A stretch of DNA of 11,503 bases from Clostridiales bacterium. Lineage in GTDB: Bacteria; Bacillota; Clostridia; Oscillospirales; Oscillospiraceae. The DNA is taken from assembly GCA_021203685.1 (NCBI GenBank), contig JAJQAS010000255.1, positions 1 to 11,503 on the forward strand, in the 5' to 3' direction. Below the pieces are notes generated by a model that was not told where the DNA came from, ran no database searches, and was given only the letters and a program-made list of their open reading frames with translations. A program made the position numbers and the translations under genes. This document shows, piece after piece, positions 5,976-11,503 of the stretch. Positions within the stretch are counted from its first letter, which is position 1, and every line of letters starts with the position of its first letter.

Positions 5976-7481
5976 TCAGTCCAGATTCATCTGGCAGTAG
6001 GCCGCGCCGTCGTCCAGCGAGCTGACCAGCAGCCCCAGGGCGTTGTCGGGATACCCGGCGTCGGTCAGCGCCTGGGCCAGGGCCTCGGCATCGGCGGCAT
6101 CGGCTTCCACCCACAGCCGTCCGCCCAGCTGGAGCATATTCTCCAGGGTCTGGCCGGTGGCGGCGTCCGCGCCGCCGGTGATGGCGTCGGTGGTGGTGAT
6201 GACGGAGACGATGGTGTCAGTCCCCTCCACGGCCTGGGCCAGTTTGGCGTAGAAAGCGCTGATGGTGTCCTCGAAGGTGTCCGGGTCGTAGCAGTCTGCG
6301 CTGAGCGCATCGGTGTCGCCGGTGGAGGGATAGGCCGCGTTGTTCAGCACGATCTCGTCATAGCCCATGGCCGCCAGTTCCTCCACCATGCCGACGATGT
6401 AGTTCTGGAAGTCCTCGTTGGCGGGGTCCGCCCAGGCGCAGTCGTCGCCGTCGTACCAGGCATCGCCGCTCTCGTCATAGAGCTGGTAGTCCGACAGCTC
6501 CCCGGCGCTGCCGTCCTGGAAGCAGTCCACATAGGCCAGGGTGTAGTAGCCATCCCCGCCCAGCTCTGCGATGGTGTCCGCGATGGTCGCACTCTTGGAC
6601 TCGCTGCACGAGACGTTGAACACGGCGGAGAGGTCCAGGCTGGAGGCGTAGTTCAGCGCGCCGCTGGACTCCTTCAGGTAGAGCATGATGCCGTTGGCGT
6701 CCACGTTGGTCAGGTCGCCCTCCGCGTAGCCGGCGGTCACGTCGCCGATGGAGACGTGCTGGAGCAGCAGGCCGCCAGTCAGGGCCTCAGGCCGTGTGGT
6801 CACTTCCTCCTCCGGTTCGGTCTGAGCGCTCTCGTCCCCGGAGGCGGAGCTTGCCGCCTGCTCACTGCTGTCAGGCTCCTCACTGGCGGAGCTTGCCGCA
6901 GAGGAGCTTGCCTCATCGGGGGTCAGGGAGGTGTCGCCGCTGTCGTCCTTTTGGGCGAACAGGTTGGCGAAGAAGTTCCAGATGCGCTGGAAGAAGCCCA
7001 CTTTTTCCTCGTCCTGGTCACTCTCCGCGCTGGTGTCGGCGTCGGTTTCCTCAGCGGCGGCGCTGTCCACATCCGACGCTTCGCTGGCGTCGGCCTCCTG
7101 CTCCTCGTCCACAGGCTCGGGCTCCTCCTCTGTGGGCTGGGCGGAGGCGCTGGCGTCGCCATCGCTCTGGTCGGCGCTGGCATCCGCGCTGATCTCAGCG
7201 GCGTCGGCGGACTGGTCGCCCTCCTCGTCGGTGACTAGCACACCGCCGTTGTTGTCGCCGCTGCCGTCGCCATCAGAAACGTTGGAGGAATTGGCCCAGG
7301 GCAGCTCCAGGTGGCCGCCGTTGGCGGTATAGACCATGTACCGCTGGAGCGCCAAAGCGATGCCGCCCAGCACCAGCGCCGCCACCACGGCAATGGTCAC
7401 AATGACCTTGATGACAAAGGCGGGACCGCCGCCGCCGTAGTAACGGCTGTAGCCATATTTATCCGTCCTGCGAAAAATCAT
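5976..7481 (-). CDS. Membrane-anchored protein with acidic linker and degenerate DUF4015-like (glycosyl hydrolase type) domain
   Basis: A 501-residue protein of unknown role. Residues 1-20 are a short basic, Tyr/Gly-rich cytoplasmic tail; 21-46 form one membrane helix without a cleavage signal. Residues 62-160 and 178-228 are low-complexity Ser/Ala/Asp/Glu linkers. Between them lies VGFFQRIWNFFANLFAQ (161-177), a likely amphipathic helix. Residues about 235-501 resemble DUF4015 barrels: IMLYLKESSG (265-274), YTLAYVDCFQD (313-323), WADPANEDF (350-358) and MGYDEIVLNNAAYPS (372-386). Family members usually read DEIQFDYxRFPS there; here the expected Asp is N380 and the Arg is A383, so it may not be an active enzyme. 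Five cysteines (292, 320, 348, 397, 496) lie in the outer domain. It follows marR by 58 bases, probably in one operon. Family recalled, not searched. Confidence 0.8.
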   Translation of the reverse strand: MIFRRTDKYGYSRYYGGGGPAFVIKVIVTIAVVAALVLGGIALALQRYMVYTANGGHLELPWANSSNVSDGDGSGDNNGGVLVTDEEGDQSADAAEISADASADQSDGDASASAQPTEEEPEPVDEEQEADASEASDVDSAAAEETDADTSAESDQDEEKVGFFQRIWNFFANLFAQKDDSGDTSLTPDEASSSAASSASEEPDSSEQAASSASGDESAQTEPEEEVTTRPEALTGGLLLQHVSIGDVTAGYAEGDLTNVDANGIMLYLKESSGALNYASSLDLSAVFNVSCSESKSATIADTIAELGGDGYYTLAYVDCFQDGSAGELSDYQLYDESGDAWYDGDDCAWADPANEDFQNYIVGMVEELAAMGYDEIVLNNAAYPSTGDTDALSADCYDPDTFEDTISAFYAKLAQAVEGTDTIVSVITTTDAITGGADAATGQTLENMLQLGGRLWVEADAADAEALAQALTDAGYPDNALGLLVSSLDDGAAYCQMNLD

Positions 7482-7506
7482 AGAAAAATCGCCTCATCTC
7501 AGGGAA

Positions 7507-7534
7507 CCGCGGCTCCGCCGGAGAGGCGGCGCGG
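7507..7534 (-). other. GC-rich hairpin between marR-type gene and the anchored protein gene
   Basis: Stems CCGCG/CGCGG (7507-7511 with 7530-7534) and CCGCC/GGCGG (7515-7519 with 7525-7529) enclose a 5-base loop, with a 3-base bulge on one side. No U-tract follows in the transcript, so read-through into the downstream gene is expected; it may act as an RNA processing or stability element. Confidence 0.45.
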
Positions 7535-7539
7535 CTCTG

Positions 7540-7980
7540 TCAGTCGTTTTCTTTTTTCGTGCGCTCAAACGCCTGCTGCATCAGGCTCAGGCCGTTGAGG
7601 ATCTGGCGCAGCTCGTCCTCGTTCAGGGTATCCATCGACCTGGAAAAGCGGGAGAGCGCATAGTTGTGGGACTCCTCCTGGATCTCCCGGTACTTGTCGG
7701 TGACCTCCACAAAAATGACCCGGCGGTCCTGCTCGGAACGCACCCGCCGCAGGAGACCGGCGTTCTCCAGCCGGTCCACCACACCGGAAATGGTGCTGTT
7801 GGCGCTGCCGGTGGCCCTGGCCAGGGCGCTGATGGGCATGGGCCCGTCGCTGTCCAGCAGGGTGAGCACCAGAGTCTGGGGGAAAGTCAGGTTCTGCTTG
7901 CCATAGTGGCCCCGCAGCTCCTCAGAGATACGGCGGCTGACCTGTAAATATGCGTGTAAAATCTCGTTGGCTGCCTGCAT
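7540..7980 (-). CDS. MarR-family transcriptional regulator
   Basis: A 146-residue winged-helix repressor or activator that should act as a DNA-binding dimer. Residues 1-30 and 100-145 are the dimerisation helices. The winged helix spans about 33-95: LTFPQTLVLTLLDSDGPM (helices), then ISALARATGSANSTISG with the recognition helix at about 59-75, and the wing RRVRSEQDRRVIFVEVT (78-94), including the conserved D-R-R of the family. The start ATG at 7980 has AAGGAG 11 bases upstream. The ligand cannot be told from sequence. The gene precedes the membrane-anchored protein by 58 bases, which suggests it controls its own operon. A promoter candidate lies at 8042-8071. Confidence 0.93.
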   Translation of the reverse strand: MQAANEILHAYLQVSRRISEELRGHYGKQNLTFPQTLVLTLLDSDGPMPISALARATGSANSTISGVVDRLENAGLLRRVRSEQDRRVIFVEVTDKYREIQEESHNYALSRFSRSMDTLNEDELRQILNGLSLMQQAFERTKKEND

Positions 7981-8041
7981 GATCGATCCAACTCCTTTTT
8001 ATGATTCACTGCTGCGTATGAAACACAAGATAGATAAACCT

Positions 8042-8071
8042 AGGATACAGGCACAGGAAGGGAAAAGTCAA
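8042..8071 (-). promoter_or_regulatory. Candidate promoter of the marR-type gene
   Basis: On the minus strand, TTGACT (8071-8066, 5/6) and TATCCT (8047-8042, 4/6) are 18 bases apart. Predicted start near 8035 leaves a leader of about 55 bases. A CCTAGG palindrome (8039-8044) overlaps the -10 box and could be part of an operator. Confidence 0.5.
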
Positions 8072-8219
8072 CAGCACCGAAAGATTATTCACAGATACTT
8101 TACAGATTGGTCAAATTCACTTTAGAAAACAGGAAAATCAATGGGAATCGAGGGAGGAACGGGACAAAAAGCCCTCTTTCCAAGAATCTCATTGTGGCAG
8201 AGCGACAGGGAAAAGTCAA
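8059..8219. repeat. 13-bp direct repeat pair upstream of the marR-type gene
   Basis: AGGGAAAAGTCAA occurs at 8059-8071 and again at 8207-8219, both in the same orientation. On the minus strand each copy reads TTGACTTTTCCCT and so contains a -35-like TTGACT. The second copy is 17 bases from CACAAT, a weak -10, and could be a further promoter. The 148-bp spacing puts both copies in the 268-bp gap between yifB and marR. That gap otherwise shows no gene, only a weak AAAGG/CCTTT hairpin over the yifB stop (8236-8249). Confidence 0.5.
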
Positions 8220-8248
8220 GGGGCAAAGAGACGAAAAAGGCGGCCCTT

Positions 8249-9763
8249 TCAGCGGAGATATGCAGTGGTTCGATATTGAAGGGCCTCAGCCAGGTGGGCG
8301 ACCTCTATCTGCCCGGCTCCCGCCAGGTCCGCCACTGTCCGGGCCACCCGCAGGATGCGGTCATAGCTGCGGGCGGTGAGGGCCATTTTGTCGTATGCCT
8401 CTTTCATCAGGGCGGTACAGGCCTCGTCCAGGCGGCAGTACTCCCGCAGCTCGGCCTGGCCCATCTGGGCGTTGCAGCGGGGGCCGTCCGGGCCGAAGCG
8501 CTGCCGCTGCCGCCGACGGGCGGCGTTGACCCGCTGCCGGATGGCGGCGGAGGACTCGCCGGGGGACCGGCGGCTCAGCTCGTCGAAGTCCAGAGAGGGC
8601 ACGTCTACCTTTAAATCAATGCGGTCCAGCAGGGGGCCGGACAGGTGGCCCAGGTACTGGGCCACGCTCTTGGGGGAGCAGGTGCAGCGGCCGGAGGGGT
8701 GGCCGTACCCGCCGCACTTGCAGGGGTTCATGGCACAAATCATCTGGAACCGGCTGGGGTAGGTCACGGAACCGGAGACCCGGGAGATCTGCACCTCCCC
8801 GTCCTCCAGGGGCTGGCGTAGCACCTCCAGAGCGGCGGGCTGGAACTCCGGCAGCTCGTCCAGGAAGAGCACGCCGTGGTGGGCCAGGGAAATTTCGCCG
8901 GGCCGGGGATAGACGCCGCCGCCCGCCAGGGCGTAGCTGGAAATGGTGTGGTGGGGAGCCCGGAAGGGGCGGCTGGTCAACAGGGGGTGTTTGTTGTCCA
9001 GCAGGCCGCAGACCGACCACAGCTGGGTGGCCTCCAGTGCTTCCTCCCGGCTCATGTCCGGCAGGATGGAGGGCAGCCGGTGGGCCAGCATACTCTTGCC
9101 GGAGCCGGGGGACCCCACCATCAGCAGGTGGTGGCCGCCGGCGGCGGCGATCTCCAGCGCCCGCTTTACCGGCTCCTGGCCCTTTACGTCAGCGAAGTCG
9201 GGCAGAGGCACGGTCTCCTCCTCCGGCTCCCAGGGGCTGGCCGGGCCAATCCGCTTGCGCTGAAAGAGGTGGTCGGCCAGCTGGCGCAGATTTTCCACCG
9301 GGTAGATGTCCAGCCCACCGGCCAGCGTGGCCTCCGGCGCGTTTTCCGCGGGGACGAACAGGCTGCGCACCCCCATCTCCCTGGCGGCGATGGTCATGGG
9401 CAGCACCCCCCGCACCGGCCGAATGCCCCCGGAGAGGGAGACCTCCCCCAAAAAGGCCATCTCCTCCGCGGGAGCGGGGAGCTGGCCGCTGGCGGCCAGC
9501 AAGCCCACCAGAATGGGCAGGTCGTAAAGGCTGCCCTCCTTCCGGCGGTCGGCGGGGGCCAGGTTCACCGTGATGCGGTGAGCGCCAAAAAGGAACCCGC
9601 TGTTCTGGATGGCGGAGCGGACCCGCTCCCGGGCCTCCTTCACGGCGCTGTCCGGCAGGCCCACCAGGTCGAACCGGGGCAGCCCGGAGGAGATGTCGCA
9701 CTCCACCCTCACCTCGTAACCCGTGACCCCCAGCAGGCCCAGCGAACGCACAGCGGTAAACAT
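8249..9763 (-). CDS. yifB: YifB/ComM-family AAA+ ATPase (Mg-chelatase-like)
   Basis: A complete 504-residue member of the YifB/ComM family. In naturally competent Gram-negative bacteria ComM is a hexameric helicase that drives branch migration of incoming DNA; the role in clostridia is not established. Residues 1 to about 125 form the Lon-protease-like fold (FDLVGLPDSAVKEARERVRSA). The AAA+ core has Walker A GSPGSGKS (217-224) and Walker B GVLFLDE (297-303, with D302 and E303). The family cysteine pattern C348-x-C350 and C360-x-C362 follows, then the LLDRIDL arginine region (378-384). The C-terminal Mg-chelatase domain ends with ARSYDRILRVARTVADLAG. The ribosome binding site AGGAGGTG is 8 bases before the ATG. 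The frequent neighbour dprA is not in this window. Confidence 0.96.
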   Translation of the reverse strand: MFTAVRSLGLLGVTGYEVRVECDISSGLPRFDLVGLPDSAVKEARERVRSAIQNSGFLFGAHRITVNLAPADRRKEGSLYDLPILVGLLAASGQLPAPAEEMAFLGEVSLSGGIRPVRGVLPMTIAAREMGVRSLFVPAENAPEATLAGGLDIYPVENLRQLADHLFQRKRIGPASPWEPEEETVPLPDFADVKGQEPVKRALEIAAAGGHHLLMVGSPGSGKSMLAHRLPSILPDMSREEALEATQLWSVCGLLDNKHPLLTSRPFRAPHHTISSYALAGGGVYPRPGEISLAHHGVLFLDELPEFQPAALEVLRQPLEDGEVQISRVSGSVTYPSRFQMICAMNPCKCGGYGHPSGRCTCSPKSVAQYLGHLSGPLLDRIDLKVDVPSLDFDELSRRSPGESSAAIRQRVNAARRRQRQRFGPDGPRCNAQMGQAELREYCRLDEACTALMKEAYDKMALTARSYDRILRVARTVADLAGAGQIEVAHLAEALQYRTTAYLR

Positions 9764-9805
9764 CGGACAGCCACCTCCTCGAACAATTCGTCTTTCAACA
9801 CCCCT

Positions 9806-9834
9806 ATCATAGCGTTTTATCCGGCAAAAAGCAA
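9806..9834 (-). promoter_or_regulatory. Candidate yifB promoter
   Basis: On the minus strand, TTGCTT (9834-9829, 3/6) and TATGAT (9811-9806, 5/6) are separated by 17 bases. Predicted start near 9799 gives a leader of about 36 bases. Confidence 0.55.
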
Positions 9835-9848
9835 TCCCAACGTTGGGA
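9835..9848. promoter_or_regulatory. Perfect 14-bp palindrome, candidate operator
   Basis: TCCCAACGTTGGGA equals its own reverse complement over all 14 bases. It abuts the yifB -35 box and lies 112 bp upstream of the nifJ -35 box. With no loop it is unlikely to act as an RNA hairpin; a dimeric DNA-binding protein is the natural reading. It does not match the Rex or clostridial LexA consensus known to me. Confidence 0.55.
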
Positions 9849-9959
9849 AAAATAGTTAGTTAGCGATAAGTAACTTTTAGAAAAAAGACTGGATATGGTG
9901 CCAACTTCTGCCCACTTTGGTTAATTCATATGACAAACGAGATTTTTCACAAATTTTTA

Positions 9960-9988
9960 TTTACAAATGCCACAAGAACTGTTATGAT
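9960..9988 (+). promoter_or_regulatory. nifJ promoter
   Basis: TTTACA (9960-9965, 5/6) and TATGAT (9983-9988, 5/6) are separated by exactly 17 bases in an AT-rich setting. Predicted start is near 9995, giving a leader of about 62 bases. This is the best-matching promoter in the window, consistent with a highly expressed central metabolic gene. Confidence 0.75.
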
Positions 9989-10038
9989 AAGTGATGTTAG
10001 AAAAGGTTGCTCAACTGATGAGGAATTCTAATTCGTAC

Positions 10039-10045
10039 AAGGAGG
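10039..10045 (+). promoter_or_regulatory. nifJ ribosome binding site
   Basis: AAGGAGG ends 11 bases before the ATG at 10057. It favours that start over the in-frame ATG at 10081, which would remove eight residues and leave the site too far upstream. Confidence 0.85.
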
Positions 10046-10056
10046 AAACAAACATC

Positions 10057-11503
10057 ATGGTAGTTAGAAAACAGAAATCCATGGATGCCAACAACGCCGC
10101 CGCATGGGTCTCCTATGCGTTCACCGAGGTTGCCGGCATTTACCCCATCACCCCGTCCAGCCCCATGGCCGACTACGTCGACCAGTGGGCCGCCAACGGC
10201 CAGAAGAACATCTTCGGGAACCCCGTCAAGGTCATCGAGATGCAGTCTGAGGCCGGCGCCTCCGGCACGGTCCACGGCTCTCTGGCTGCCGGCGCCCTGA
10301 CCACCACCTACACCGCCTCTCAGGGCCTGCTGCTGATGATCCCCAATATGTACAAGATCGCCGGTGAGCTGCTGCCCGGCGTGCTGCACGTGGCTGCCCG
10401 CGCCCTGACCACCCATGCCCTGAACATCTTCGGCGACCACGAGGACGTCATGGCCTGCCGTCAGACCGGCTTTGCCATGCTGGCCGAGGCCAACCCCCAG
10501 GAGGTCATGGACCTGGCTCCCGTGGCCCATCTGGCCGCCATCGAGGGCCGCGTTCCCTTCCTGAACTTCTTCGACGGTTTCCGCACCTCCCACGAAATTC
10601 AGAAGCTCTCCGTCTGGGACTACAAAGACCTGGCCGATATGGTGGACATGGACGCCGTCCAGGCGTTCCGCGACCACGCGCTGAACCCCAACCACGGCGT
10701 CGTCCGCGGCTCCCACGAGAACGACGACACCTTCTTCCAGCACCGTGAGGCCTGCAACAAGTTCTATGACGCCGTTCCCGCCATCGTTGAAAAGTACATG
10801 GACATGATCAACGAGAAGCTGGGCACCGACTACAAGCCCTTTAACTACTACGGCGCGCCCGACGCGGAGAACATCATCATCGCCATCGGCTCCATCAACG
10901 ACGTGATGAGCGAGGTCGTGGACTACAAGGTCGCCCGGGGCGAGAAGGTCGGCATGATCAACGTCCACCTCTATCGTCCCTTCGCTGCCGACATGCTGCT
11001 GGCCGCCATCCCCGCCACCTGCAAGAAGATCGCCGTCCTGGACCGCACCAAGGAGCCCGGCTCCCTGGGTGAGCCTCTGTACCTGGACGTGGTCACCGCC
11101 CTGGCCAAGGCCGGCAAGAGCGACATCACCGTCATCGGCGGCCGCTACGGCCTGGGTTCCAAGGACACGCCTCCTTCCTCCATCTTCGCGGTCTACACCG
11201 AGCTGGAGAAGGACGAGCCCAAGGAGCACTTCACCGTTGGCATCACCGACGACGTGACCTATCTCTCCCTGCCTGAGGTCCCCGCCCCCAACACTGCCGC
11301 GGAAGGCACCGTTGAGGTCAAGTTCTGGGGTCTCGGCGGCGACGGCACCGTGGGCGCCAACAAGAACTCCATCAAGATCATCGGCGACCACACCGACAAG
11401 TACGTCCAGGCCTACTTCCAGTATGACTCCAAGAAGACCGGCGGCGTCACCGTCTCCCACCTGCGCTTTGGCGACAAGCCCATCCGCAGCCCCTACTACA
11501 TCA
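10057..11503 (+). CDS. nifJ: Pyruvate:ferredoxin (flavodoxin) oxidoreductase, N-terminal part, cut by window edge
   Basis: This enzyme oxidises pyruvate and CoA to acetyl-CoA and CO2 with thiamine pyrophosphate, passing electrons through Fe-S clusters to ferredoxin; it is central to fermentation in anaerobes. The 482 complete codons cover domain I (1 to about 255), domain II (about 260-415) and the start of domain III (from about 418, with FWGLGGDGTVGANKNSIK at 423). Key residues match Desulfovibrio africanus PFOR with an offset of one: T32 in YPITPSSPMAD and R115 in AARALTTH (pyruvate contacts T31 and R114), and E65 in QSEAGASG (thiamine-activating E64). DRTKEPGSLGEPLY and GGRYGLGSKDTPPS are family signatures. 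The full family length is near 1,170 residues, so the Fe-S and thiamine-binding domains lie outside the window. Codon use is strongly C-ending, as in highly expressed genes. Confidence 0.98.
   Translation, partial: MVVRKQKSMDANNAAAWVSYAFTEVAGIYPITPSSPMADYVDQWAANGQKNIFGNPVKVIEMQSEAGASGTVHGSLAAGALTTTYTASQGLLLMIPNMYKIAGELLPGVLHVAARALTTHALNIFGDHEDVMACRQTGFAMLAEANPQEVMDLAPVAHLAAIEGRVPFLNFFDGFRTSHEIQKLSVWDYKDLADMVDMDAVQAFRDHALNPNHGVVRGSHENDDTFFQHREACNKFYDAVPAIVEKYMDMINEKLGTDYKPFNYYGAPDAENIIIAIGSINDVMSEVVDYKVARGEKVGMINVHLYRPFAADMLLAAIPATCKKIAVLDRTKEPGSLGEPLYLDVVTALAKAGKSDITVIGGRYGLGSKDTPPSSIFAVYTELEKDEPKEHFTVGITDDVTYLSLPEVPAPNTAAEGTVEVKFWGLGGDGTVGANKNSIKIIGDHTDKYVQAYFQYDSKKTGGVTVSHLRFGDKPIRSPYYI

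Larger units (their letters stand above)
9764..10056. other. Divergent yifB-nifJ intergenic region
   Basis: These 293 bases are AT-rich and hold no gene. They carry the yifB promoter and the 14-bp palindrome on one side, and the nifJ promoter and ribosome binding site on the other. Between about 9850 and 9959 I see only a loose GTTA/TAAC inverted repeat near 9861-9876, which does not fit a Rex site because its spacing is wrong. Confidence 0.6.

Noticed and set aside
5955..7238. 427-codon plus-strand open frame opposite the anchored barrel protein
   Set aside because: It is Gly/Val-rich shadow sequence with no membrane anchor or signal at its start. The minus-strand frame has a ribosome binding site, a membrane helix and a terminator after it.
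7981..7988. GATCGATC palindrome just before the marR start codon as an operator
   Set aside because: Only 8 bp and composed of two GATC sites; it does not extend into the flanks, and the length is not unusual by chance.
8234..8249. AAAGG/CCTTT hairpin over the yifB stop as a terminator
   Set aside because: Only a 5-bp stem with a short U-run; too weak to list as a terminator on its own.
8107..8614. Plus-strand frames starting in the yifB-marR gap
   Set aside because: They run into the antisense of yifB, have no clear ribosome binding site and no known domain.
9861..9876. GTTA-N8-TAAC upstream of nifJ as a Rex redox-sensor site
   Set aside because: Rex sites have a six-base separation of GTTA and TAAC and flanking TT/AA; this one has eight bases and short arms.
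10012..10045. CTGATGAG followed by a GAATT/AATTC inverted repeat in the nifJ leader, resembling a hammerhead ribozyme core
   Set aside because: The second conserved core element (GAAA after stem II) is missing, the stem II loop would be only two bases, and no flanking stems I and III are seen.
9997..11460. 487-codon minus-strand open frame opposite nifJ
   Set aside because: The nifJ frame on the other strand is unmistakable; this frame is repetitive in Val, Gly, Asp and His with no recognisable fold.

Overview
The window looks like chromosomal DNA from a high-GC anaerobic Firmicute, most likely a gut clostridium of the Oscillospiraceae type. That placement is inferred from three things: an Enterococcus-style V-type ATPase operon, a single-chain pyruvate:ferredoxin oxidoreductase, and GC-rich genes separated by AT-rich spacers with Firmicute-like promoters and AAGGAGG ribosome binding sites. 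I see no mobile element, tRNA, rRNA or CRISPR array.

Layout. Positions 1-5569 (minus strand) hold the first seven genes of a V/A-type ATPase operon in transcription order: peripheral stalk F/H, membrane subunit I, rotor ring K, stalk E, central stalk C, central stalk F (NtpG), and catalytic A, which is cut by the window edge. This is the same order as ntpFIKECGA of Enterococcus hirae; B and D would be expected just outside. Positions 5570-5975 form an AT-rich intergenic stretch with three tandem candidate promoters for the operon, two inverted repeats and a strong terminator for the gene on the other side. Positions 5976-7980 (minus) hold a MarR-type regulator followed by a membrane-anchored, acidic-linker protein whose outer domain resembles the DUF4015 'putative glycosyl hydrolase' barrel but lacks an expected acidic residue. 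Positions 8249-9763 (minus) encode a YifB/ComM AAA+ ATPase. After a 293-bp divergent promoter region containing a perfect 14-bp palindrome, positions 10057-11503 (plus) hold the first 482 codons of nifJ.

How the genes fit together. NifJ oxidises pyruvate to acetyl-CoA and reduced ferredoxin. The V-ATPase interconverts ATP and an ion gradient. Its K subunit has every residue position known to bind Na+ in E. hirae NtpK, so a sodium-coupled machine is the best reading. The MarR/anchored-protein pair and yifB are separate transcription units with no evident functional link to the ATPase.

Most of the window is ordinary housekeeping. The items most worth a second look are the degenerate barrel protein with its MarR partner, the Na+ ligand set, the promoter cluster of the ATPase operon, the mutually exclusive hairpins before ntpC, and the 14-bp palindrome between yifB and nifJ. 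I found no convincing undescribed system.
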